Positions 1 to 6,902 are shown, numbered from the stretch's first letter. The stretch: 10,178 bases of DNA from Holosporales bacterium (GCA_031257945.1 JAIRNU010000029.1:1-10178), one strand, 5' to 3'. Notes: generated by a model not told the origin, from the sequence alone. Numbers and translations are program-made.

Positions 1-27
1 TATTGGGCCGGAGTCTTTAGTTGATTG
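1..27 (+). repeat. Family H hairpin repeat, partial copy (right arm only)
   Basis: These 27 bases match the right end of the full copy at positions 93-119 with one difference (gagtctttag against gaatctttag). The rest of this copy presumably lies left of the window edge. It stands 13 bases before the next full copy, so the element occurs here as a close direct pair. Confidence 0.75.
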
Positions 28-40
28 CGACTATACATCT

Positions 41-125
41 TCAACTAAAGATGCTGGATTGTTCTATCCGAAAAGCCGTGATTTTGTGCGGATATTGGGC
101 CGGAATCTTTAGTTGATTGGGTATA
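41..125 (+). repeat. Family H hairpin repeat, full copy A
   Basis: Positions 44-125 match 8621-8702 at 81 of 82 bases; the one difference is gccgtg against gccgta. The ends are a perfect 12-base inverted repeat, tcaactaaagat (41-52) and atctttagttga (105-116). Inside lie a second pairing ctgg/ccgg (with a G-U pair) and a third, atccg/cggat, so a transcript would fold into a long interrupted hairpin. No reading frame is evident. It looks like a dispersed palindromic intergenic element; its function is unknown. It could act as a transcript end or stability element, but this is inference. Confidence 0.85.
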
Positions 126-440
126 CTCAGCTACCTGTACGTACTCACAAAATCAGCGCTTTAGTAGGACACACACAACAGAGCGCGGCTGGTGGTGGTA
201 GATTCCGAGATATCACAAGAGCTTTGGTCCATGACGGTAGGCGGCAATATAATTATACTGCCTATAAAAATAGCTAAAAGCAGTAGAATTCTCGGCAAAA
301 ATCGTGACAGCATACTAATACCAGATCCCATTGTTAATGAGTCAGACGGTACCTCTCAGAAAAGCCCTGCGGAGCAACGCATACACAGGAGGATTTGTCA
401 CATTACATTTGGGCTCTGGTATAATTTGAGGCGGAGTTAG
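121..440 (+). other. Region without an identifiable gene; weak 82-codon frame at 192-440
   Basis: The stretch lies between the hairpin repeat and the family P element. A frame opening with GTG at 192 runs to a TAG at 438-440 (82 codons), but it has no recognisable family, no convincing ribosome binding site and a composition that looks non-coding. A competing frame (319-552) runs through the same bases and is described separately. No tRNA, other structured RNA or clear promoter was seen. The stretch is best read as decayed intergenic DNA. Confidence 0.35.
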
Positions 441-552
441 AGCTAGATTTCTTGAAAATCCATCAATAAGTAACTGTTCAACGCCAGGAATTCCAGGCGG
501 CGAAACCGATCAGAGCAGTGTGGCTGTCAATAAATTCAGCTATAGAGATTAA
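319..552 (+). pseudogene. Candidate gene remnant carrying family P element, interrupted by TGA
   Basis: One frame is open from 319 to a TGA at 427-429 and continues in the same frame from 430 to a TAA at 550-552. The first part reads MSQTVPLRKALRSNAYTGGF and onward from an ATG at 337. The second part is the family P peptide with the same frame and orientation as the copies inside the two intact genes. The frame after the TGA has no start codon of its own. This fits a gene that once carried the element as an in-frame insertion and has since decayed. The upstream part is not recognisable, so the alternative is an intergenic insertion that happens to be open. The final TAA overlaps the holC stop codon on the other strand. 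Confidence 0.3.
441..545 (+). repeat. Family P palindromic peptide-coding element, copy 1
   Basis: This 105-base element aligns without gaps to 8322-8426 (about 7 differences) and to the minus strand of 4994-5098 (about 5 differences plus the last two bases). It is palindromic: the ends pair as agctagattt/aaattcagct with mismatches, and the centre is an 18-base palindrome, cgccaggaattccaggcg, broken only by an A-A mismatch. It is open throughout and encodes RFLENPSISNCSTPGIPGG and onward, but here it lies in a frame without a start codon. It lies immediately downstream of holC, reading toward it. Size, palindromy and coding behaviour match the Rickettsia palindromic elements (RPE) in general plan; I cannot say whether the sequence belongs to a named family. 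Confidence 0.85.
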
Positions 553-1052
553 GCCCGTTTCGCTGTCACAGACGGGGTGTACGCGCTGCGCACCCACTCC
601 CCGGCTTGCTGCTTCCATAATATACCGCTGACACTGCATATAGAAGCATAAGCATCAAGCCGGCTTTGTATATGACTCGCCTGAGAATCCCCTAGCCAAG
701 ATTGCCAATATTCTGGAAATTCTACAATCCTTTGATATGTATTAGCATCTTCGACTAAATTGCTAGTTAAATTAAAAACAAATTTCGCCATATTCTCATT
801 CCTACGCTCATGCGTAATAAAAATCGGCTGCATAGCGACCCTGTGGGGGGGAAGGTTTTGCGCGCTACTAGCATGCGGCAGAAACGATATAGTCGTATAA
901 GTCCACAGTTTAGCGTTCCATTTGGTACACTGCTCTAAGGTATCGACGTGTATTATACAGCGCTCCTGCCCAGCGTAAACCTTCTCCACAAGGACTGGCA
1001 AAACATTTTCCAACGGTGATTCCGGAACGTAAAAAACTACTTCACTTAGCAT
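549..1052 (-). CDS. holC: DNA polymerase III chi subunit (HolC)
   Basis: The 167-residue protein resembles HolC, the chi subunit of the DNA polymerase III clamp loader, which in E. coli ties the holoenzyme to single-stranded DNA-binding protein. Support comes from the opening EVVFYVPES, a helical region ending in VLVEKVYAGQERCIIHVD (about residues 19-37), then KLWTYTTISFLPHAS (about 48-62), where LWTY and SFLPH match the family pattern, and a later strand KFVFNLTSNL (about 90-99). It is somewhat longer than the ~147 residues of the E. coli protein, with extra residues at the C-terminus. The ATG lies one base after the TAA of the HIT gene, so the two are very probably co-transcribed and translationally coupled; the Shine-Dalgarno is weak (gggtag). 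A run of seven Cs (845-851 on this strand) encodes part of LPPH. Family P copy 1 abuts its 3' end. Confidence 0.85.
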   Translation of the reverse strand: MLSEVVFYVPESPLENVLPVLVEKVYAGQERCIIHVDTLEQCTKWNAKLWTYTTISFLPHASSAQNLPPHRVAMQPIFITHERRNENMAKFVFNLTSNLVEDANTYQRIVEFPEYWQSWLGDSQASHIQSRLDAYASICSVSGILWKQQAGEWVRSAYTPSVTAKRA

Positions 1053-1053
1053 G

Positions 1054-1398
1054 TTAGCTACCCAACTTATTACTTAATATGTGCATATGGTAATGAAAAA
1101 CCTCCTGCCCCGCGGTCTTCCCGCAATTGCTCAAAAGATTAAAGCCACTTGTTTTGAGGCCAAGCATATCCACTACTTTCTTTATGGCATTATAGAATCC
1201 GCAAATCTCCTCCGTCGAGGCGTTGTTATGAAAATCATAAAAATCCTCGTACTTCCCTTTTGGAATCACGAGTATATGTGTCGGAGCCTTAGGGTGGATA
1301 TCACGAAAAGCCACAACATAATCATCCTCAAAAACTGGATCGCTCGCGATCTCACGCCTCAAAATTTTCGCAAAAACATTAGTATCGTCGTACGCCAT
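1054..1398 (-). CDS. hinT: HIT-family nucleotide-binding hydrolase (HinT-like)
   Basis: The 114-residue protein carries the histidine triad signature HYHMHIL near its C-terminus, preceded by the family's SNCGKTAGQEVFHYHMHIL context. The N-terminal half shows NVFAKILRREIASDPVFEDD, then AFRDIHPKAPTHILVIPK, the usual HIT fold strands. HIT proteins of this class hydrolyse AMP-linked phosphoramidates and related nucleotide conjugates in the cytoplasm; the physiological substrate here cannot be read. I chose the ATG at 1396-1398 (MAYDDTNVF) because it gives the family's usual length and start; a TTG-initiated form would add 20 residues rich in Arg and Cys without family similarity. The stop codon lies one base before the holC ATG. 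The gene follows the giant LRR gene on the same strand after a 105-base gap, so it may have its own promoter or depend on read-through. Confidence 0.93.
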   Translation of the reverse strand: MAYDDTNVFAKILRREIASDPVFEDDYVVAFRDIHPKAPTHILVIPKGKYEDFYDFHNNASTEEICGFYNAIKKVVDMLGLKTSGFNLLSNCGKTAGQEVFHYHMHILSNKLGS

Positions 1399-1413
1399 TA
1401 TGCCCAACCTGAC

Positions 1414-1435
1414 TACCCTCCATGTACAGAGGGTA
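1414..1435 (-). promoter_or_regulatory. Inverted repeat in the leader of the HIT-holC pair
   Basis: A perfect 7-base inverted repeat, taccctc (1414-1420) and gagggta (1429-1435), with an 8-base loop, ends about 15 bases before the HIT start codon. There is no T-run, so it is not a standard terminator. Upstream on the same strand a TATTAT hexamer (1465-1470) could be a -10 box, but no good -35 element stands at the right spacing. It could be a small operator or a translation-modulating hairpin; nothing here decides it. Confidence 0.25.
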
Positions 1436-1503
1436 CCTAAACGCAGATAAGAAATCAATCGTGCATAATACCTGCGACACGCTTAGAGAGGTGTAAGCCT
1501 AGT

Positions 1504-4500
1504 TCACTTAAAAACAACACCCACAGAGCCATTGTACATGACGTCAACAGTTACATTACCAAAAGTAAATTTGCAGCCATGGCATGTTGGCCATGGTTTA
1601 CCAGCTACTTGACAAAAGCTACTTATGCGATCGCGCAGTGCCCAATCACCGCGACAATCTTCTCGCGAGAACACCTCTGACAAATTAATAGTTCCCCATT
1701 TCGCTCCGAAAAAAGCACCTTCACTAATTTCAGTGCCCTGATGAAAAACAACATCGCCAATGTCGCAACCAAAAAATGCACTCCGCCCAACGTATTCTAT
1801 ATGATTTTCTTCATCGATAACTACCGTAGCGTTTATGCATGCCGCAAAAGTATTCTCCTCAATGCGCTCTACGCTGTTTGGGATCTCAATATATTCGACG
1901 TCGCGAATATTCTTTAGTTTTTCAGGAGACAGTGTATAAGCAGATACATCGTCATCCGACAATACTAAAACTTTGACTCCCTTAAAGTTGCACGCCTCCA
2001 GATTCACCCCAGGAAGTATTATCACAAAATCTTGCCCATGAAGGTCTGTCGGCCTGCTTATCGGTGTTAATTCATGCCATTGGTCACGATAATGTATGCA
2101 GTACTGCCTAGATAGTTGAGAAACTGCGACACAGCCTTGTAGGCAGTCTGTTAACCACTCAGTCAAAAAGTTTGCCAAATTATCTTGGCGCTGTGCCAAT
2201 TTATTGTGCGTAAGATCTAGCCGCTTTACACTTGATAAAGCGCCAGCTTCAATGCGCCGAACTTGAGGTGGAACAACGAAGGACTTAAGGTTACTACAAC
2301 CATGAAAAGCGCCCTCGTCAATCGTTTCTAGCATACTACCATCCTCAAAGGATACGGACCGCACTCTGCTATGTGAGAAGGCTGCAGGCCCGATGTATCG
2401 AACACTTCGCGGGATTGTAACCGAGTTTAATCTAGAACAGTCAGTAAAAGCATGTCCTAAAATTTCGCGTAAGTTGCTGCCATTTTCAAAAATGACGGAG
2501 TGAATACCGCTATTCCTAAAGGCCGCAGGCCCAATATTTCGGACACTTCGCGGGATTGTAATCGAGTTTAAGTTAGAGCAATTAGCAAAAGCTTGTTCTG
2601 GAATTGCGTCTAGGATGCCACCAGCCTCGAAAAGAACAGAGTAAACACCGCTATTGGCAAAGGCTGCAGGCCCGATGTTTTGAACACTTCGCGGGATTGT
2701 GATCGAGGTTAAGTTAGAACAGCCAGCAAAAGCTTGTTCTGGAATTGCGGCTAGGGTGCTACCCGCCTCGAAAAGAACAGAACGAACTCTACTATTCGCA
2801 AAAATTGCAGGCCCGATGCTGTGAACACTTTGCGGAATTGTGATCGAGTTTAAATTAGCGCAATGACTAAAAGCGTTGGCTCCAATACTTGACAACTTAG
2901 TACCATACTCAAAAAGTACAGAATAAACCCCACTTTTAAGGAAAGCAGCGTCTCCAATGGAGCTCATGTATTCTGGAATTATAGCAGTTATCAAATTTTT
3001 GCATTTCTTAAATGCGTTGTTACCTATTTGTGTAGGGGGAAATCTTCTTATAGGATCAAATAAGCGATCTATCCTCGATCTTGGTGGAAAAAGTACGAAC
3101 CTTACATCGCTTTTAGCTAAACCATTGTTACATCCCGCGGCGATGCTTCCGGCAATAGCTATATTTTTGAGATTAGCAATTTCCTGTTTGGCCTCTTTAA
3201 AATCATATTCAAAATCTTTTTCTTGCTGTATAGACTCCCATTGCAGATCTCTCGTGTCCTTTCGACACAATTTGAAAGAGAGTAGTGCTCTTTTTTCGTG
3301 GAACAGGGCCTCGCAACCGTCAGCTTCGCTTACGTTGCAGGACGTAAGCATGCTGGTTAACCAGGAGTGCGGCCTTCCTTCGTAAACTGCAGGATTGCAC
3401 TTCCTAAAATCTATGTAATCACTACCACATATTGTTGGCAAACTATCTTGAAGCACATCTTTGCGTATAGCTGGTGGCAGCTCGATTAGTTGTAGAGATT
3501 TGTGGCCGACTTGCTCAGCTCCTCCAAAAATAGGGTTAAGCATACCGCCAGATTCTTCTGTATCTTCAAATGTAATGTACTTAACCTTTTGAAAGGCGTC
3601 TAGACTAATTGTTCGAATTCTTGCCGGGAGTTCAATAATTTTTAAATTGCATCCAGCAAATGCACTATGGGCAATATGTTGCAACTGACTGCCAGGTTCA
3701 AAAGCAACGTGCGTAAGCAGTTCAAGATGAATAAACGCGTTAGCTGCGATTTTTGTAACGCTAGCAGGGATCACGATTGACTTTAGCGGGCAACCTCTAA
3801 ACATACCTTCAGTAATCTCTTTTAACTGGCTACCATGTTCAAATGCAACGTGTTCAAGCTCAGTACAAGCAAACGCAGCATCTTGGATTGTCGTAACACT
3901 TTTCGGGATTACGATTGACTCTAACTGGCAGCCTCTAAACATACCCTCTGTAATCGTTGTCAATTGACTGCCAGGTTCAAACGCAACGTGCTTAAGCTCA
4001 AGCCCGGCAAATGCTCCATTTGCAATTTCTGTGACACTAGCAGGAATTATAATCGATTTTAATTGGCAGCCATTAAACATGTTTTCTGTGATCTTTTTCA
4101 ACTTGCTACCAGGTTCAAACGCAACGTGCTCAAGCTTAGTTTCGGCAAACGCTCTATCTACGATTTTTGTAACACTAGCAGGGACTACAATCGATTTTAA
4201 TTGGCAGTCCTCAAACATGCCGTCTGTAATCTCTTTCAACTGACTACCAGGTTCAAACGCGACATGCCCAAGATTAGTGTCAATAAACGCTCTACTCCCA
4301 ATTACAGTAACACTTTTCGGAATCACAAACGCCTCCACGCAGCAATCATTAAACATACCTGGAGTAATTGTTTCCAACTGACTGCCAGGTTCAAACGCAA
4401 TGTGCTCAAGCTCAGTGTTGTTAATAAACGCATCATTCATGATTGCAGTAACACTGTTTGGGATCGTAAACGACTTCAACGGGCATCCCCACAACATTCC

Positions 4501-6753
4501 TTGTGTGATCGATTTTAACCGACTGTTAGGTTCAAACTCAATGTGTTCAATAGCAGATCCAGCAAATGCTGTATTTTCTATAGTAGAAACGCGTGAAGGA
4601 ATTACAATGGACGAAAACTGACAACCTCTAAAAGCGCATACTCCAATTGTTGTTAAAGAGCTATCTGGTTCAAATGCGATGCACTGCAATCCACTTCCCT
4701 CAAAAGCTTCGGTACCTATGCTTGTGACACTTGCAGGAATTTCGATCAACTGCAATTTTTCACATCCGGCAAAAGCTTTCTCATCAATGCTTGCTAAGCG
4801 ACTAAAAGCGACAAAATCAACGTTTTTGATATTGCTACCAGAAAATGCCTCCCGTCCAATGCTCATTACACTGCTAGGGATAGCGATTGATTCCAAAAAT
4901 TGGCAACCTGCAAAAAAGCCCCTGCGAATATAAGTTACACCATCTCGCCACGAAACTTTTCTAAGCCCACTTCCAGCAAAAGGTGCAAAATTTTCATAGC
5001 TGAATTTATTGACAGCCACACTTCTCTGATCGGGTTCGCCGCCTGGAATTTCTGGCGTTGAACGGTTACTTATTGATGGATTTTCAATAAATCTAGCTAT
5101 ATCAACTCCATCCACTATTACCGTGTCATCGGTGGCAGTGGACAGCGTGGGTGATAGGCTAGGAGACGCCCCGTCTGCGGACGTTTGGGAGTCCCTACTT
5201 TCGTCAATAGGAGAGGTATCAACTCCATGGTCCACTATTACCGTGTCACTGGTGGTAGTGGACAGCGGGGGTGATAGGCTAGGAGACGCACCGTCTGCGG
5301 ACGTTTGGGAGTCCCCACTTTCGCCAATAGGAGGGGTATCAACTTCATGGTCCACTATCACCATGTCATTTTCTGCAAGATTCGAAACTACGACTGATTT
5401 AATGTTTTTGTTCCCTGCGAAGCCGTTAAATATGCTAGTTTCATTGTATTCTGGAGTTTTAAGCACCCGTAAATTCGGGAAAGCTTCGCAAAATGTTCTA
5501 TCTATTGTTATCCTTGTCGCTGCGTTACAGTTAAAAGAAATAGCTTTTACATCTTTCCAATGCATCGCGTCCCAACTTTCGATTTCGCCGAGATTATCAA
5601 ATTCTATTCGCTCCGCTCCAGCTAAATTTTGCGGGCCGCTAACTGGATAATAGCCACCCGGGCCTAACTGCTTCCAAATTCCACCGGCGCAACCCCATTC
5701 CCCTCTTGGGGTCGGCCCTTCCCACCATCCTTTGGGTTTTGGCGGGAGATAAACGACGCACTGAGTTTCATCGTAAGGAGCAAAAATGCGATTTAAAAAT
5801 ACATTCTCCTCTCCTATCTTTAATGCAGTGCATGTGGACAAATCGATATACTTCGTAAAAGCGCTAAAAACCCCATTCCCAATCTCTGCAACTGATGCTG
5901 GAAATTTTCCAGCAATTAAAAGACCAACGTCAGTCTGAAGATTTATCAATTCTCTGCTTTCGTTCGGCACATAAAAGAAAAAAGGGGCACATGAAAGATC
6001 GTCAAATCGCTCGACAGAACTGAACAATGGAAACAGCACATGGCATTCGAATTCCCGCCACGTCACCCTAGCCTCATTGCGAATAGCCATCCATGTCCGT
6101 TTTTCTCCCCATTGATCAGGCATTATAACGACGCAACCGTTTTTAGGGCCACTCGCAGGATCGTGGGGAGAGGAAAATATTCTTTCTAAAAACGCTTGAG
6201 TAGCCTCATAGTTTAGCCAACGACAGTGCAATCCGCTGCCCCTTGATAAGTCTAAAGTATCCAGGCTAGTACCATAGAAAGCACCATCCTCGATCTCCTC
6301 AACAGAATTACCAATTTTTATTACTCGCAGATTTGGACATCCCGCAAAAGCGCCGGTATTAATTGTTCTAACTCCAGCTCCAATAATCACCTTCTTTATA
6401 TTACATCCAGCAAAAAAATTCGGCGGTATCGCTTGGAGTGGAGGAGGAGGTAGTGGTGAAGGTGGAGGAGGACATGTTTTAGTTCTAGGCTCAGGCTCAG
6501 GCTCAGGTTCGGGCTCAAGCTCGGGCTCAAGCCCAGGCATAGCCTCAACTTCAATACAATAGGCTTGCTTTTGCGCGTCACTCAAAGGCCCCTGGCCTAA
6601 AACTATTTTTGAAAACTCAGAGTTGCAAACGCGCGCCCCAGCCCGCGGACTCCTCGAAAAAACCCCAAAAAAGCCTAATTGTGCCCCGCAAACATCTACT
6701 ACACACACTGTGCAGTTCGCCAATAACAGCGCCCCGTTAAGTAATTTTTCCAT
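1504..6753 (-). CDS. Giant BspA/TpLRR-type leucine-rich-repeat protein (LRR_5)
   Basis: The 1749-residue protein is dominated by leucine-rich repeats of the BspA/TpLRR type, with the pattern AFxGCxxLxxIxIPxSVxxIGxxAF. Order by residue: a weakly hydrophobic Cys-rich start (1-25, at best a poor signal peptide); a Glu-Pro tract (75-89); a polyproline stretch (95-111); LRRs (112-165); islands and degenerate LRRs (166-460); a linker with a tandem duplication (463-551); the in-frame family P peptide (552-586); LRR array A (about 590-1062); a non-LRR spacer with a charged helical part (1065-1240); LRR array B (1241-1505); and a C-terminal mixed region. Proteins of this type are known as surface adhesins in Treponema and Tannerella and as surface antigens in some protists; the role here is unknown. 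The ATG at 6753 follows ggggaga at suitable spacing. No transmembrane segment is evident. A host-interaction role is plausible inference only. Confidence 0.9.
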   Translation of the reverse strand: MEKLLNGALLLANCTVCVVDVCGAQLGFFGVFSRSPRAGARVCNSEFSKIVLGQGPLSDAQKQAYCIEVEAMPGLEPELEPEPEPEPEPRTKTCPPPPSPLPPPPLQAIPPNFFAGCNIKKVIIGAGVRTINTGAFAGCPNLRVIKIGNSVEEIEDGAFYGTSLDTLDLSRGSGLHCRWLNYEATQAFLERIFSSPHDPASGPKNGCVVIMPDQWGEKRTWMAIRNEARVTWREFECHVLFPLFSSVERFDDLSCAPFFFYVPNESRELINLQTDVGLLIAGKFPASVAEIGNGVFSAFTKYIDLSTCTALKIGEENVFLNRIFAPYDETQCVVYLPPKPKGWWEGPTPRGEWGCAGGIWKQLGPGGYYPVSGPQNLAGAERIEFDNLGEIESWDAMHWKDVKAISFNCNAATRITIDRTFCEAFPNLRVLKTPEYNETSIFNGFAGNKNIKSVVVSNLAENDMVIVDHEVDTPPIGESGDSQTSADGASPSLSPPLSTTTSDTVIVDHGVDTSPIDESRDSQTSADGASPSLSPTLSTATDDTVIVDGVDIARFIENPSISNRSTPEIPGGEPDQRSVAVNKFSYENFAPFAGSGLRKVSWRDGVTYIRRGFFAGCQFLESIAIPSSVMSIGREAFSGSNIKNVDFVAFSRLASIDEKAFAGCEKLQLIEIPASVTSIGTEAFEGSGLQCIAFEPDSSLTTIGVCAFRGCQFSSIVIPSRVSTIENTAFAGSAIEHIEFEPNSRLKSITQGMLWGCPLKSFTIPNSVTAIMNDAFINNTELEHIAFEPGSQLETITPGMFNDCCVEAFVIPKSVTVIGSRAFIDTNLGHVAFEPGSQLKEITDGMFEDCQLKSIVVPASVTKIVDRAFAETKLEHVAFEPGSKLKKITENMFNGCQLKSIIIPASVTEIANGAFAGLELKHVAFEPGSQLTTITEGMFRGCQLESIVIPKSVTTIQDAAFACTELEHVAFEHGSQLKEITEGMFRGCPLKSIVIPASVTKIAANAFIHLELLTHVAFEPGSQLQHIAHSAFAGCNLKIIELPARIRTISLDAFQKVKYITFEDTEESGGMLNPIFGGAEQVGHKSLQLIELPPAIRKDVLQDSLPTICGSDYIDFRKCNPAVYEGRPHSWLTSMLTSCNVSEADGCEALFHEKRALLSFKLCRKDTRDLQWESIQQEKDFEYDFKEAKQEIANLKNIAIAGSIAAGCNNGLAKSDVRFVLFPPRSRIDRLFDPIRRFPPTQIGNNAFKKCKNLITAIIPEYMSSIGDAAFLKSGVYSVLFEYGTKLSSIGANAFSHCANLNSITIPQSVHSIGPAIFANSRVRSVLFEAGSTLAAIPEQAFAGCSNLTSITIPRSVQNIGPAAFANSGVYSVLFEAGGILDAIPEQAFANCSNLNSITIPRSVRNIGPAAFRNSGIHSVIFENGSNLREILGHAFTDCSRLNSVTIPRSVRYIGPAAFSHSRVRSVSFEDGSMLETIDEGAFHGCSNLKSFVVPPQVRRIEAGALSSVKRLDLTHNKLAQRQDNLANFLTEWLTDCLQGCVAVSQLSRQYCIHYRDQWHELTPISRPTDLHGQDFVIILPGVNLEACNFKGVKVLVLSDDDVSAYTLSPEKLKNIRDVEYIEIPNSVERIEENTFAACINATVVIDEENHIEYVGRSAFFGCDIGDVVFHQGTEISEGAFFGAKWGTINLSEVFSREDCRGDWALRDRISSFCQVAGKPWPTCHGCKFTFGNVTVDVMYNGSVGVVFK
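2284..2913 (-). repeat. LRR array B, 47-residue (141-base) tandem units
   Basis: Within the LRR gene the anchors FEYG, FEAG, FEAG, FENG and FEDG fall at residues 1281, 1328, 1375, 1422 and 1469, exactly 47 apart, so each unit is a pair of LRRs (24 plus 23 residues). Unit consensus is about IPRSVRNIGPAAFANSGVYS followed by VLFEAGS, IPEQAFAGCSNLNS. The DNA of neighbouring units is also very alike (for instance around 2520-2600 and 2660-2740), which points to recent duplication or gene conversion. Confidence 0.88.
3634..4674 (-). repeat. LRR array A, 46-residue (138-base) tandem units
   Basis: The anchor FEPGSQL and its variants occur at residues 694, 740, 787, 833, 879, 925, 971 and 1018, giving periods of 46 or 47 residues. 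Each unit is a pair of 23-residue LRRs with a consensus near FEPGSQLKEITEGMF, GCQLKSIVIPASVTKI, and AFAxxxLEHVA. The middle units are the most alike at DNA level and the outer ones diverge, the usual picture for an array that grows by internal unequal exchange. Confidence 0.88.
4994..5098 (-). repeat. Family P palindromic peptide-coding element, copy 2, in frame inside the LRR gene
   Basis: The minus strand here is the same 105-base element as copies 1 and 3, without indels. It contributes residues 552-586 of the LRR protein, with the core NPSISNRSTPEIPGG followed by SVAVNKFSY. It sits between the duplicated acidic/Ser-Pro linker and LRR array A, where an extra loop would be tolerated. Relative to copy 1 the five internal changes alter five codons: Leu to Ile, Cys to Arg, Gly to Glu, Thr to Pro, Ser to Arg. 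Frame and direction relative to the gene are the same as in copy 3. Confidence 0.9.
5101..5368 (-). repeat. Tandem duplication of a ~120-base linker unit (two full, one partial)
   Basis: Units at 5101-5217 (117 bases) and 5218-5337 (120 bases) are nearly identical, followed by about 30 bases of a third at 5338-5368. In protein terms the motif DTVIVDHGVDTSPI, then DSQTSADGASPSLSP, is repeated (residues about 463-551). The 3-base length difference keeps the frame. The segment is acidic and rich in Ser, Pro and Thr, consistent with an unstructured linker. Its downstream end directly touches the family P element. Confidence 0.9.
6488..6535 (-). repeat. In-frame hexanucleotide tract encoding Glu-Pro repeats
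   Basis: Eight contiguous six-base units (ggctca and one- or two-base variants on the plus strand) encode an alternating Glu-Pro run near residues 74-89 of the LRR protein. Because the unit is two codons, gain or loss changes length without breaking the frame. It is followed in the protein by CPPPPSPLPPPPLQAIPP, a polyproline stretch of the kind that binds SH3, WW, EVH1 or profilin-type modules in eukaryotes; whether it does so here is unknown. Confidence 0.85.
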
Positions 6754-6779
6754 CTTGATTTCTCCCCAAATCCCGCACT

Positions 6780-6811
6780 GTAATAGTCGCAGATATTGCT
6801 ACATAAGTCAA
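6780..6811 (-). promoter_or_regulatory. Possible promoter of the LRR gene
   Basis: On the minus strand TTGACT (6806-6811) matches five of six -35 consensus bases, and TATTAC (6780-6785) matches four of six -10 bases, but the 20-base spacing is longer than the usual 16-18. The site stands about 26 bases before the start codon, and the ggggaga ribosome binding site lies between. Another start site, or read-through from rpsD, is possible. Confidence 0.3.
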
Positions 6812-6856
6812 CCCGTCCACAAAGAAAAACGAAAATCTCCTAAAATTTTTCGTAAA

Positions 6857-6881
6857 GACGCCCAACTACCCTTCAGGCGTC
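6857..6881 (-). terminator. Weak hairpin after rpsD, possible terminator
   Basis: On the minus strand a 6-bp GC-rich stem (gacgcc/ggcgtc, 13-base loop) begins about 20 bases after the rpsD stop and is followed by TTT, then ACG, then an A/T stretch. The short T-run makes it a weak intrinsic terminator at best, so some transcription may continue into the LRR gene. Confidence 0.35.
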
Positions 6882-6902
6882 AATTAGTACTATGGACAGG
6901 GA

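Noticed and set aside
441..545. CRISPR-type or riboswitch reading of the palindromic repeats
   Set aside because: Copies are far apart, not regularly spaced, lack spacers and cas genes, and two lie inside coding sequence; no known riboswitch motif is visible.
845..851. Run of seven Gs (seven Cs in holC) as a possible phase-variable switch
   Set aside because: The run is short, holC is a replication gene unlikely to be switched, and the frame is intact through it. Nothing else suggests variation.
5123..5650. Long plus-strand open frame opposite the LRR gene, and similar ones at 2957-3385 and 4031-4933
   Set aside because: They lie fully antisense to the convincing LRR frame, their repeats are only mirror images of the LRR gene's repeats, and they have no ribosome binding sites or family resemblance.
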